In this document: positions 35,963 through 45,589 of the stretch, in pieces | Numbering within the stretch: position 1 is the stretch's first letter | Layout of the letters: each line of letters begins with the position of its first letter | Source of the DNA: CADEED01 sp020442965 | Lineage (GTDB): Bacteria; Pseudomonadota; Gammaproteobacteria; Steroidobacterales; Steroidobacteraceae | Length of the DNA: 64,000 nt | Direction: 5' to 3' | Assembly: GCA_041395525.1 (NCBI GenBank) | Contig: JAWLAH010000002.1 | Span: 124,001-188,000, forward strand | The notes under the pieces: generated by a model | What the model saw: only the letters and a program-made list of their open reading frames with translations | Databases searched by the model: none | Told to the model about the DNA's origin: nothing | Translations under genes and position numbers: made by a program

Positions 35963-37510
35963 GTGGCAGCAATCGGGCTGGCCGTGACCGGGCGCGGCAC
36001 AAAGTCTGCCGCAACGGCGGTGGCCGTCCTTGCGTGGCTGCTGTTCGCGCTGGTTGCGCTTGTGAATCTGAGCGTGCCGTTCACGGGCGACCAGCAGTTC
36101 TTCTCCTACGGAGCGCGCGTGCTGGCCGATGGCGGCCGCCTATACGTCGACTTCTGGGATGTAAAGCAACCCGGCATTTACTGGCTCTATCAGCTAGCGG
36201 CATCGTTGCCGTTCGGGATGCCGCGTAGTGTCAGGGTTCTCGAAGCAATCAGCTGGGCTGCTGTCGCGGCACTATCCATCGGGATTATTCGACGAGCGAC
36301 GAATAGCGCCGTGCTGGCCGCCATGGCGCCGGCCTTGGTGACGGCGGTCCCCCTCGCGGTCGCGCCAGCTTGGCATTTGTCGCAAGTCGAAAGTTTCGCC
36401 GCTCTGCCGATCACTGCCGTGCTCTATTTGCTGACCGGCCCGGCAATCGGTCGTGCGCGCTGGTTTGGTGCGGGTGTAGCGGTTGGTGTCCTCGTCGGTC
36501 TCAAGCTGCTGTTAGTGCTTGTTCCTGCCTCGATCATGCTGGTGGCTTTGTCAAGCGGCGATGGTGCAGAAGTCGCGGCGCGGCGCGGCGGTGCTTCGCC
36601 ACTGTCGGCGATCGTGTTCGCGGCGTTCGGATTCGCGTTGACCGCCGCGGCGATCTGCGTGCCGTTCATCGTGCAAGGCACGATTGGCGAGTTGATCGAC
36701 GTCAGTCTTGTCTACCCTTTCACGATCATCGCGCACGCCGCACCGGTGCCCGTCAGCAGACTGTTACGATCGTTCGCGTGGGCCGCCTGGACCACGATGC
36801 CGCTGGCCGTGATGGCGCCGTGGGCGTTGCGGTGCGGGACAGCTGCGGCGTCATCGCGACGAGTCGTGCTGATGTTGCTCGCCTGGGTCGTCACCGCGGT
36901 ACTCGTAATTGCCAGTCAACGGATGAGCTGGTGGGCCTATCACATGATGCTACTGAAGCCAGCGATCGCCATGCTGGCACTCGTGGCAATGGCACGCATT
37001 GCGCCGATTGCCCGCTTTCTGCACAACGGCCGAACGATCGCAGTCGCAAGCAGCGTCATTGGCCTGTTTGTGATCAGTGCGGCGACGTCTACCGGTCAGA
37101 TTGCACACAAGGTTGCGTTTTTCGGTATGACGCACGCAGGCGATGCGCGCTTGCGCTGGGAGGACGCGCTCGCACCGGGCTATCCACGCGTACGCATCGA
37201 AGGTGCCTGGGCGCGAACGACCGATACCGCAACGCTGTGCGTCTTGGGCGATCCAGCGCTGCAGGTGTCGTCCGGCAAGCGCTGTACGACGAGCGTTTTC
37301 ACTTGGTCCGGTGCCGCTTTGAACGCCGCGATGTGGCAACGCATGCAACGTGAGATGCGTGAATCGCCTCCCGAGCTTGTCTATCTGGCCACGAGCGAAC
37401 TGCAATTGATTCGCACGCACGCGCCAGCGCTCCTCACCTGGCTTCATCAGCATTACGTCGTGATGCGTTCCGGCCTGGGGTCAGATCGTTGGTATCGCTT
37501 GAAATCGTAA
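35963..37510 (+). CDS. GT-C-fold polytopic glycosyltransferase (PMT/ArnT-like)
   Basis: 515 residues with about 11 membrane helices from GTG at 35963. The first periplasmic loop has GDQQFFSYGARVLADGGRLYVDFWDVKQPG, the acidic DxxxY...D/KxP pattern of lipid-linked-sugar-using GT-C enzymes. The C-terminal ~100 residues are soluble and periplasmic. It probably transfers a sugar from a polyprenyl carrier to the polysaccharide or a protein. It is last in the core operon, 12 bp after the kinase gene. Sugar and acceptor are unknown. Confidence 0.8.
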   Translation: MAAIGLAVTGRGTKSAATAVAVLAWLLFALVALVNLSVPFTGDQQFFSYGARVLADGGRLYVDFWDVKQPGIYWLYQLAASLPFGMPRSVRVLEAISWAAVAALSIGIIRRATNSAVLAAMAPALVTAVPLAVAPAWHLSQVESFAALPITAVLYLLTGPAIGRARWFGAGVAVGVLVGLKLLLVLVPASIMLVALSSGDGAEVAARRGGASPLSAIVFAAFGFALTAAAICVPFIVQGTIGELIDVSLVYPFTIIAHAAPVPVSRLLRSFAWAAWTTMPLAVMAPWALRCGTAAASSRRVVLMLLAWVVTAVLVIASQRMSWWAYHMMLLKPAIAMLALVAMARIAPIARFLHNGRTIAVASSVIGLFVISAATSTGQIAHKVAFFGMTHAGDARLRWEDALAPGYPRVRIEGAWARTTDTATLCVLGDPALQVSSGKRCTTSVFTWSGAALNAAMWQRMQREMRESPPELVYLATSELQLIRTHAPALLTWLHQHYVVMRSGLGSDRWYRLKS

Positions 37511-37776
37511 CCGATCGTATGTAGCCCGATCTGGCGGCATATGGCGACAGGACGAAACTTGACGCGTTTGCAGCTAGTATTGCAATGCGAGAGGACTAGT
37601 CGGTAAGGCTAGTCAGTACGTTCGGGTTGCATTCGGCTCAACGTGACATGCCGCTCAAGATTGATTGACGGACTTCGCAGAATTTGTGCCTTGAGCGTGT
37701 TTCCATGCCGGGCCAGCTTTTTCCCGGCCGCCAGGATTTCAACCGGCCAAGCACAAGCCAGACGGGGGCACGGAAT

Positions 37777-39831
37777 ATGACTTCGAGACACCTCAAACGC
37801 GCCAGCCGACTTGCCAATCGCGGCGCGGTCCTCGCGCTTGCTGCGCTCACTCTCGGTCAGTTCTCGACCCAGGCAGTTGCACAGCTGTCCGCTGTCTGGG
37901 CCAATGACGGTGGCGATAAGGTCCTGCAAGATGAATTGCGCGCAGCGACCGGTCGTACGACCAACAGTGTCTGGGACGGCAGACAAGTTCGGTTGTTCGC
38001 AGCGCACAATGAGATTGTCAGTTTCAATCTGGTGCTCGAGTCGGCGCAAGGTGCGCAGGATGTGAGCGTGCAGTTCCGCGAGTTGGCGGGGCCCTCGGGT
38101 TACCGGATTGCAACGCGTGAGGCGAAGGGCGATGACGTATTCAATTACGTCGGCCGCAACATCGAAGTCTTCTATGTTCGCTACCTGCAGGTTCTGGGTT
38201 TGTCGCGACTTGCCTATGATCGCTACGATGAACGGCACGTGCCCAGCAGGATGCGCCGCCCGTTCACGGTAGACGCTAACAACCGGACCATCGCGACTGG
38301 CGGCTGGTCGTCACGGCCCGGCGCGGACAAATTCTTCCCGGATATCGCAGTTCCAATCGAGTTGCAGCCCAGTTTCGCAATCGCCCCGGCGCAGAACCAG
38401 AGTGTATGGGTCGATGTCTACGTGCCAAAGGATGCACCGACCGGTCGTTACAGCGGAACCGTTGAGATCACAGTGCGGGGCGCGGCAAAAATAACTGTGC
38501 CGGTTGCTCTGGAGGTGCTCGGATTTGCGTTGCCCGATCAGCCTACCGCGCGCACAATGCTCGCGCTCGATCCCTACGACGTGGCGCAGCGTTTTACCAA
38601 GAAGCGCTTTCCCGATCCCGGCAATCCCGAGTATGCGCAAGCGATCGCGGCTCGCGATCGCTACGTACTACTAGGTCGTCGACACCGAGTGACAATGATC
38701 GGGGGCGAATTTCCAGGAGAGCTGCACGATGCGATTGCGCCACCAGGGGCCAGCTATCAAGCTATGTTGCGTGGCGATTTCTTCACGGCAAAGAATGGCT
38801 ACGACGGACCTGGCACGGGCACGCCGCTCGATTTGTACGTCATCGGGACGTATGGTAGTGCGAAATGGTCGCGCGGCGATGCGGCGACGGTCAACAAGCG
38901 CATGGATGAATGGGAGAACTACTTTCGCAAGAACTTCCCCAATGTCGATCGCTTCCTGTATGACATCGATGAACCGAACTTGAAGGACGCCAGCATCGTC
39001 AACGAGTTGAACCGGCGACTCCAAGTCTACAAGTCGAATCCGGGAGTCGGCCGGAACTTGAAGATTTTCACAACCGTATACGTGGATCAAGGCATGGATA
39101 AAGTGCCTAACTACGACATCATGGGCCAATGGACCGCGGTCGGTGTGACGGACAAGGTGCAATCGGCTGTCGATTCTCTGCGCAGGCGCGGTGGCCAGGT
39201 GTTCCAGTACAACGGTATTCGCCCCGGCTCGGGCAGCTTCGCGATCGAAGACGACGGTACCGCACCCAGAATGATTCCTTGGGCGCAGACCAAGCTAGGG
39301 ATCGATCGGCATTTCTACTTCCTTGCGAATTACTACAACGATTACCAGACCAGCGGGAAGCAGAACAACGTATTTCGGTATGCGCGGACCTATGGCATGG
39401 ACGCGCAGTACGATCCTGCGATCGGGCGGACCGGTTGGAATTACTCGAACGGCGAAGGGGTACTGATGTACCCGGGCAAGGACGAGCTGTTTCCCCAGGA
39501 TTCATACGGCCGTATGGGCGCCTTCGCGTCCTTGCGACTGAAGCACTGGCGCCGCGGTATCCAGGATGCGGATTACATTGCACTTGCGCAGCGCGTGGAT
39601 GCAAAGCGTACGGCGGCAATTGTCGAACGCATGGTACCGCGCGTGTTCTGGGAGGTCGGCGTCGAGGATCTCAGCGACCCGACCTGGAAGCTCGGCGATA
39701 TTTCCTGGTCTGCCGATCCCGATGATTGGGACCGCGCGCGTCGCGAGCTGGCCAGCATCATTGCGGGCGGTGCTGCGAGCGATGCTACGTCGGAAAAGCC
39801 CGCGCCGCCCGCCAACCTGAAGGTCCACTAG
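37777..39831 (+). CDS. Secreted DUF4091 / GH123-like domain protein
   Basis: 684 residues from ATG at 37777, with GGGGG eight bases upstream. A signal peptide ends near QAVAQ (~36). An N-terminal beta domain (~37-215) precedes a TIM-barrel-like region with FPNVDRFLYDIDEPN (acidic pair), and the C-terminus has the DUF4091 signature SLRLKHWRRGIQDADYIAL. The relatives are N-acetylgalactosaminidases (GH123) and uncharacterised hydrolases. Its place in the EPS locus suggests that it trims or releases the polymer. The 266-bp gap upstream holds no gene. Confidence 0.78.
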   Translation: MTSRHLKRASRLANRGAVLALAALTLGQFSTQAVAQLSAVWANDGGDKVLQDELRAATGRTTNSVWDGRQVRLFAAHNEIVSFNLVLESAQGAQDVSVQFRELAGPSGYRIATREAKGDDVFNYVGRNIEVFYVRYLQVLGLSRLAYDRYDERHVPSRMRRPFTVDANNRTIATGGWSSRPGADKFFPDIAVPIELQPSFAIAPAQNQSVWVDVYVPKDAPTGRYSGTVEITVRGAAKITVPVALEVLGFALPDQPTARTMLALDPYDVAQRFTKKRFPDPGNPEYAQAIAARDRYVLLGRRHRVTMIGGEFPGELHDAIAPPGASYQAMLRGDFFTAKNGYDGPGTGTPLDLYVIGTYGSAKWSRGDAATVNKRMDEWENYFRKNFPNVDRFLYDIDEPNLKDASIVNELNRRLQVYKSNPGVGRNLKIFTTVYVDQGMDKVPNYDIMGQWTAVGVTDKVQSAVDSLRRRGGQVFQYNGIRPGSGSFAIEDDGTAPRMIPWAQTKLGIDRHFYFLANYYNDYQTSGKQNNVFRYARTYGMDAQYDPAIGRTGWNYSNGEGVLMYPGKDELFPQDSYGRMGAFASLRLKHWRRGIQDADYIALAQRVDAKRTAAIVERMVPRVFWEVGVEDLSDPTWKLGDISWSADPDDWDRARRELASIIAGGAASDATSEKPAPPANLKVH

Positions 39832-39857
39832 TGGCATGTTGACGGTCGCAACGGCGC

Positions 39858-40628
39858 TTGTTTGAGAGATACGGCACCGGGCTGGTGAACGACCTCGCTA
39901 ACATCGCTGTACTGACGAATGATCAGGTCGCAGCTTTTGATTTCGAGCAGATCAGCGATGAACGTTGGCTGCCGCTCGCTACGTTGATCGATCGAGATTT
40001 TGCCGATGGCAAGTTCACGTTCCTCGATGTCGGCGGTGGTAACGGTGCTTTCGCTGACAGGGTTCTGAGTGCTTACCCTGACTCGCTCGGCGTGGTGCTC
40101 GACAATTCGGACCTGCTGCTTCGGCGCAACAAGCCGAACTCGCGCAAGACCTTGATACATGAATCGGTCGCGGAGCTCGGCACGATGGGCCGGCATTTCG
40201 ACCTCGTCTGTGCTCATTGGGTGCTGCATCACATGGTCGGTAGTTCCTACGCGCGCACACGTGCGAATCAAGCGGCCGTCGTTGAATCGTTGGCCGGTAC
40301 GCTCACGGATCGCGGGCGCATCTGTGTCTTCGAGAACAACTACGCCGGCTTGTTAGGTCCAGATATTCCTGGCTATCTTATCTACCAACTGACCGCGAGC
40401 CGCGTGCTCGCGCCGATCACCCGCCGATTCGGCGCGAATACGGCCGGCGTGGGCGTCTGCTTCCAGTCGCGGCGGCAGTGGGAGCAGAAATTCCGCAGCG
40501 CGGGCTTGCAGCTGACCGACTACGCCGAACCCGATAGCTGGCAGTGGCCAATCCGCTGGTACTGGCGCGTCGCGGTGAATTTGAAAGACGTGCGTGCCGC
40601 AATGTACTGGCTCAAATCGGCGGCCTGA
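39858..40628 (+). CDS. Class I SAM-dependent methyltransferase
   Basis: 256 residues from TTG at 39858. Motif I FLDVGGGNGAFAD (~55) and the acidic end of beta-2 (GVVLDNS) bind SAM. HWVLHHMV is the post-motif II region. The C-terminal part is helical and may hold the acceptor. It is likely to methylate a sugar or lipid intermediate of the polysaccharide. It is convergent with the UXS gene with 55 bp between and no visible terminator. The start is uncertain as no good SD is seen. Confidence 0.8.
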   Translation: MFERYGTGLVNDLANIAVLTNDQVAAFDFEQISDERWLPLATLIDRDFADGKFTFLDVGGGNGAFADRVLSAYPDSLGVVLDNSDLLLRRNKPNSRKTLIHESVAELGTMGRHFDLVCAHWVLHHMVGSSYARTRANQAAVVESLAGTLTDRGRICVFENNYAGLLGPDIPGYLIYQLTASRVLAPITRRFGANTAGVGVCFQSRRQWEQKFRSAGLQLTDYAEPDSWQWPIRWYWRVAVNLKDVRAAMYWLKSAA

Positions 40629-40683
40629 CTGGTACGGACGGCCGCTCGGTCACGTGCCGCTGACCTCATGCGTCATGGATTGA

Positions 40684-41628
40684 TCAGCTATGTACGCGGC
40701 GAAAATAGCTAACGGTCTCCTGCAAGCCGTCCGCGAGGCTAACTTTGGGTGTCCAGCCAAGCTTGTCCTTGGCGAGACTGATATCGGGCCGACGCTGACG
40801 CGGGTCGTCCACGGGTAGCGGTTTGAACACGACCCGCGATTTCGACCCGGTTGCACGCAGCACCTCCTCGGATAGTTCGAGCATCGTGAACTCTCGAGGA
40901 TTGCCGAGATTTACAGGGCCGGTGAACCCAGGTTCACTGTTCATTGCGCCCAACATTCCGTCGATCAGATCGTCGACATAGCAGAAGCTGCGTGTTTGCT
41001 GTCCATCGCCGAACACGGTGAGATCCTCGCCTCGCAACGCTTGCATGATCAAGGTGCTGACTACCCGACCGTCGTTGGGGTGCATCCGCGGTCCGTAAGT
41101 ATTGAAAATGCGGATCACCTTGATATCGAGCTGATGCTGGCGGTGATAGTCGAAGAAGAGTGTTTCCGCGCAGCGTTTGCCTTCGTCGTAGCACGACCTG
41201 GGCCCGATCGGGTTGACGTGCCCCCAATACGCTTCGGTCTGTGGGTGCTGCACCGGATCGCCATACACCTCACTGGTAGAGGCCTGCAAAATTCTCGCGC
41301 CGGTGCGCTTGGCGAGACCGAGCATGTTGATCGCGCCGTGCACGCTCGTCTTGGTTGTCTGCACGGGATCGTGCTGATAGTGGATCGGGCTCGCCGGGCA
41401 CGCCAGATTGAAGATGCTTGCTACCTCGACATACAGCGGGAATGTGACGTCGTGCCGCAGGAGCTCAAACTCGGGGCGCGCGAGCAAGTGACTGACATTA
41501 CGTCGCGAGCCGGTGTAGAAATTATCGAGACAGATGACGTCGTCGCCCGCTGCGATCAGACGGTCGCAAAGGTGCGAGCCCAAGAATCCCGCACCGCCTG
41601 TCACGAGTATCGAGCGATCGGTCGCCAT
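40684..41628 (-). CDS. UDP-glucuronic acid decarboxylase (UDP-xylose synthase)
   Basis: 314 residues from ATG at 41628. Extended SDR fold: NAD-binding VTGGAGFLGSH, ASTSEVYGDP, and the catalytic Tyr-Lys in CYDEGKRCAE. LACPASPIHYQHDPVQT and the RIFNTYGPRMHPNDGRVVS stretch are highly characteristic of UXS. It oxidises and decarboxylates UDP-glucuronate to UDP-xylose, so the polysaccharide probably contains xylose or a derivative. It is on the opposite strand to its neighbours in the locus. Confidence 0.93.
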   Translation of the reverse strand: MATDRSILVTGGAGFLGSHLCDRLIAAGDDVICLDNFYTGSRRNVSHLLARPEFELLRHDVTFPLYVEVASIFNLACPASPIHYQHDPVQTTKTSVHGAINMLGLAKRTGARILQASTSEVYGDPVQHPQTEAYWGHVNPIGPRSCYDEGKRCAETLFFDYHRQHQLDIKVIRIFNTYGPRMHPNDGRVVSTLIMQALRGEDLTVFGDGQQTRSFCYVDDLIDGMLGAMNSEPGFTGPVNLGNPREFTMLELSEEVLRATGSKSRVVFKPLPVDDPRQRRPDISLAKDKLGWTPKVSLADGLQETVSYFRRVHS

Positions 41629-41994
41629 ACTTTGTCTCAATCTGAAATCCGGCCGCATAGCTTACTGGAATTGCCGTGGGTCGATGCTCAAGGTGTGGCC
41701 GGACTGATGCCGCAGACCCTGTGCGACCGAGTGCGTCCACTGAACAGCCGGCGCGACCAACCGGGCGCTTACAGCTTGGTTGCAAGCCGCAAGTCGACCG
41801 TCGTCGCGAGAATCACAAGCGGGTAGCCTGTTAGTGAGCGCAGTGCAACATCGTCGATCCGCGGCTTATGTGAGATCATCAACGCCACTGGCCCCCGCAA
41901 GAGACGGATGTCCATGGGCGAGTTTCCTGGCTCGCGGCGCTAACAGGCCGAGGTGCATCGCCAGGAGCTTCAAAGCATACGGCACCAGCAGCCG
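41629..41994. other. Gene-free stretch between two minus-strand genes
   Basis: 366 bp. A 41-codon minus-strand frame directly after the FkbM stop (ending near 41872) lacks an SD and any recognised family. No terminator hairpin with a T-tract is seen. It probably contains the promoter of the UXS gene, but no box could be assigned. Confidence 0.5.
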
Positions 41995-42875
41995 CTAGAT
42001 CCTGAATTGCGGCGCCACGAACGCAAAATTGGCATATTCGAACACGTTACTGCGGGGGCTGGTGATATCCACCGGTCGCAGTCCGGACCCGAACGGAAGC
42101 AGTTGGAATGCATCGTAACCGGGCAATAGACGCGCAAGATCAAGGAGAGTATGGCCGGTGAACAGCTGGTGCCAGTTGTATTCCAGCTGAATGACCCGTG
42201 GCCGCAACTCCTCGATGGTGCGTCGCGCCCCCAGTAGTACTTCGTGTTCAAACCCTTCGACGTCGATCTTCAGCAGGTCGATCCGATCGCACGCCGGACG
42301 ATTGCCGCTGGCGAGCAGATATTCGTCGAGCGTCACGATCCGAACCTTCTGTGATCGATTGCAGCTTGCGCTCACATACGGGATGGAGCTAACAACGGGA
42401 CTGAAGCTTGCGAGTTCCGATTCATCGTCGCCGAAATGCAGCAGCAAATCGCCACTGACATTCCCGACGCCACAATTGATTGCCGTTACGCGGCCTGGAT
42501 GCTCGCGCGCGACCGCCTGAGTTTCGCGAACGCTCCAGGTAGCGGCTCGAAGGCAAGCACCGCCGCACTCGTCTCCTCGAGTATCGTTCGGGTGTACGTG
42601 CCAACATTGGCGCCAACGTCTATGCAGAAGCTCGGCTCGAGCTTGCCGATGCGCCGTATCAGCCGCATTTCTCCGGTGTATTCGGGATCGCAGCAATGGT
42701 TGTAGCCGAGTCCGCGCAGCGCCAGGGAGAGTAGGGCGCCATTGACCTTCGCCATACCCGGTCGCGCCATGACGAAGTCGTAACCGCGCAGCAGTTTGGT
42801 AAACAGTCGACGCCCGAAGGTTCTGAGCCGTTGGCAGACCGCACAGTTGCGCTTGTTTTCGGCGGTCTCATGCAC
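41995..42875 (-). pseudogene. FkbM-family methyltransferase, frameshifted
   Basis: Two overlapping minus-strand frames together make one FkbM methyltransferase. The first (from ATG at 42875) gives PSFCIDVGANVGTYTRTI (SAM motif I) and AAVLAFEPLPGAFAKL, then runs into a stop at ~42486. The second continues in the expected order with INCGVGNVSGDLLL, VRIVTLDEYL, DLLKIDVEGFEHEVLLGA and the end. The shift lies near 42510-42525, where adding one base after AAACTC on the minus strand would join them. The gene is either a true pseudogene, a programmed frameshift or a sequencing error. FkbM enzymes O-methylate sugars or polyketides. Confidence 0.8.
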
Positions 42876-42906
42876 CCGCGCGATCCTCCCCAGGTTGCAC
42901 CTGCAA

Positions 42907-44028
42907 TCAACGCGACATGGTTGTCATAGCGTCGGCCATACGTCTTGCGACCGCCTTCCAGGTGAACTGTTGCTCCAGGCGTTTGCGACCGGCGAGTCCA
43001 AACGCCGTACCCATGTCCGGCGAAGATGCAAGTTCGATCATTGCTTTGGCAAGCGAGTTAGCGTCACCGCGTTCGACGAGCAGGCCTGTTTCGCGTTCAG
43101 CAATAATCTCCGGCATCGCAAAGTCGCGTATGCCGATGCACGGCAGCCCGTGCGCCATGGCCTCGAGCAGCGAAATACCGAAGGGTTCGTAGAGCGACGG
43201 CAGGACGTAGATCGAAGCTCTCTGATACTCGTTTTCGAGGCGTTCGACATCTTCGTGACGCTCTCGTCCCAAGAACCCGAGACACTCCACGCCGTCCGGC
43301 AAGTCGCGCAACTCGGGGCCGATAATCACGAGTTGGGCATCGCGCAGTTGCTTGCGAACGATGCGAAACGCGTCGAGTAATATGTAACCACCCTTGCGCT
43401 TGAAGTCTCGACCCACGATCAGGAAGCGGGGCGCCAGATTGCGCTGGGTAACAACTGCTGGCAGCGGATCGAAATTCAAGCCACAGCCGGCGACGACGAT
43501 CTTCGAATGCGGCACGCCAAAATCTTTCATAACCTTGTCAGCGAGCCAGCCGCTGAACGTGAAAAAGCCGCGCAAATCCCGATACAAGTCGTTTTCCCAT
43601 GACACGCAGGCGCGCATTTCGGGGCTCGTTGCGGGCAAGCCAATATTGCCGGCGGCAATCCGCGTGACGATCGTACCATCTTGGTAGGTAAAGCAGGGCC
43701 GGTCGGTGGTATCGCTCACACGGTAGTACGCACCACATTGCAGCACCGCGTCGAAGCCGTCGCCGAACGCGGCGATCTTGTCGCGCACGATTTCGGTTTG
43801 GCGGCGAAAGAACCGCGGATCAACGTGGTAGGCCTCTTTCCAGGCGTCCATCGGCATGCGGAAATTGCGGAGCCGGAAGAGGCGATCCTCCAGTTTGCTC
43901 ATGCGGACGTCGAGCGCGTCGACCAACGTGCCATTGTCGCGCAACTCGCCGAACAGAAACCGGGCCGCACCCGACCAGCTACGCGGATGCATCGGCGGCT
44001 CATTGATAATCGCGAGACACTTCACCAC
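42907..44028 (-). CDS. Glycosyltransferase family 4
   Basis: 373 residues. The C-terminal GT-B half is clear: RFLIVGRDFKRKGGYILLDAF, then ASIYVLPSLYEPFGISLLEAMAHGLPCI, the EPFGxxxxEAM donor-binding motif with the conserved Glu pair. The N-terminal half is a Rossmann-like acceptor domain. It adds a sugar from a nucleotide donor on the cytoplasmic face. It lies 31 bp upstream of the broken FkbM gene on the same strand, so the two were probably cotranscribed. Confidence 0.9.
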   Translation of the reverse strand: MVKCLAIINEPPMHPRSWSGAARFLFGELRDNGTLVDALDVRMSKLEDRLFRLRNFRMPMDAWKEAYHVDPRFFRRQTEIVRDKIAAFGDGFDAVLQCGAYYRVSDTTDRPCFTYQDGTIVTRIAAGNIGLPATSPEMRACVSWENDLYRDLRGFFTFSGWLADKVMKDFGVPHSKIVVAGCGLNFDPLPAVVTQRNLAPRFLIVGRDFKRKGGYILLDAFRIVRKQLRDAQLVIIGPELRDLPDGVECLGFLGRERHEDVERLENEYQRASIYVLPSLYEPFGISLLEAMAHGLPCIGIRDFAMPEIIAERETGLLVERGDANSLAKAMIELASSPDMGTAFGLAGRKRLEQQFTWKAVARRMADAMTTMSR

Positions 44029-44286
44029 CGCGATACACGCTCTCGGTTAACATTCAAGGGTTGGCATTCTAGCGGTGGCGTGAGCGCTTGCGCTGCTCCT
44101 GTTACGAAAGTGACGGTTGAGTTCTTGAGTGCAGTGACCGAAGGACCGACACTGCGCAGGGTACACGGCTGGCCGTCGCGCTATTGCGACAGCGGTCGCG
44201 TTGACTTAACCGCGCGTAAATGCCCGAGCTGAGCCGGGCGGGGCAAGAGAGTCGTTGATTCCACGGAAGGCACTAGGCGAGCGTAA

Positions 44287-45552
44287 ATGAGGATTCTATG
44301 GGTTTCGCACGTGGTGCCGTATCCCCCCAAGGCGGGCGTACTGCTGCGCGCCTATTATCTCCTGCGAGCAGTCGCGGCGGACCACGAGGTCGATCTCGCA
44401 GCATTCGTGCAGCGGTCACTCATGGCCACGTTCTATCAGGATCTCGAGATCGGCGTCGCCGACGCGCAGACCAATCTCGCGGAGTTCTGTCGGGACGTTC
44501 AGTTGTTACCGATTGAAAGCCTTGCCAGGCCCTACGGTAAAGCTCGCACAGCGCTCGCGGCTCTTGCCGGTGATTGCTATACCACCCGGTTCTTGCAGAG
44601 TGCCGCGGGGCATCGGCAGCTTCTCGATATGTCGAATGCGGGTCATTACGACCTCGTCCATTTCGATTACATTGGGCTCGCACCCTATCGTGCATCGATC
44701 GACGCGCCAGTTGCGACGCTGGGCCACCACAATATTGAATCGCATATGATGCTGCGGCGGGCCGACAACGAACCGAATGTGCTGAAGCGGGCTTACTTTC
44801 GACGCGAAGGACGACGTCTCGAGCACTACGAGCGACGCACCGTAGGCGAGTTTGCGGCCAACATCACTTGCTCGGACCTGGATTCCGAGCGATTGATCGA
44901 ACTGCAGCCAGCGGCCAACTGCGTCAACGTTCCTAACGGCGTCGATTGCGAGTACTTTGCGCCGCTCGGCGCACCGGAACGGGCCGATTCGCTGGTATTC
45001 GTCGGCACGCTGGGTTGGTATCCGAACGCCGCGGCCGTGGATTTTCTGTTGCGCGACATCCTGCCGGCGCTGCGTCGTCTGCGCCCCAGTGTGACGCTCG
45101 ATGTGATTGGCGCCGGTGCGCCGGCGGCGTTGTTAGAGTTGGGCGCGGCGAGTCCGGGCGCGACTTTGCACGGCTTCGTACCGGACATACGTCCGCTCAT
45201 CGATTCCGCCGCCTTGTACATCTGCCCGATCCGCGACGGAGGAGGCACCAAACTCAAGATGTTGGATGCCTTCGCAATGGCCAAGTGCGTCCTGGCCCAC
45301 CCGATCGCCTGCGAGGGAATCGATGTGGAACCTGGCAAGAATGTCTCGATCGCGACGACCGCGCAGGAGTTCGTGGCGGCGACGATCCGGCTGCTCGAAA
45401 ATCGGCCGGAACGCCGTGCGATAGGCGATGCCGCCCGGTCGCTCGTCGAAAGTCGCTACACCTTCGCCGCGATTGGCCAAGAGCTGTCGAACACCTTCGT
45501 CTCTCTAGCGCGAAATCCAGCCGATCTTCGCGATCGGTCGTGGCGTGCGTGA
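44287..45552 (+). CDS. XrtA-associated glycosyltransferase (GT4-like, TIGR03087 type)
   Basis: 421 residues. The N-terminus MRILWVSHVVPYPPKAGVLLRAYYLLRA matches sugar transferases found with exosortase systems. GHHNIESHMM, NGVDCEYFAP and DSLVFVGTLGWYPNAAAVDFLL are further family marks. The donor-site region is YICPIRDGGGTKLKMLDAFAMAKCVLA. The 258-bp divergent gap before it separates it from the minus-strand GT4 gene and likely carries promoters for both; no strong box was found. Confidence 0.9.
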   Translation: MRILWVSHVVPYPPKAGVLLRAYYLLRAVAADHEVDLAAFVQRSLMATFYQDLEIGVADAQTNLAEFCRDVQLLPIESLARPYGKARTALAALAGDCYTTRFLQSAAGHRQLLDMSNAGHYDLVHFDYIGLAPYRASIDAPVATLGHHNIESHMMLRRADNEPNVLKRAYFRREGRRLEHYERRTVGEFAANITCSDLDSERLIELQPAANCVNVPNGVDCEYFAPLGAPERADSLVFVGTLGWYPNAAAVDFLLRDILPALRRLRPSVTLDVIGAGAPAALLELGAASPGATLHGFVPDIRPLIDSAALYICPIRDGGGTKLKMLDAFAMAKCVLAHPIACEGIDVEPGKNVSIATTAQEFVAATIRLLENRPERRAIGDAARSLVESRYTFAAIGQELSNTFVSLARNPADLRDRSWRA

Positions 45553-45589
45553 TTGCTCCGCCCCGTTCCGTCGCTAACTGCAGGCGCAT

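Noticed and set aside
40996..41826. Plus-strand frame opposite the UDP-glucuronate decarboxylase
   Set aside because: The minus-strand gene has full SDR motifs; the plus-strand product has none.
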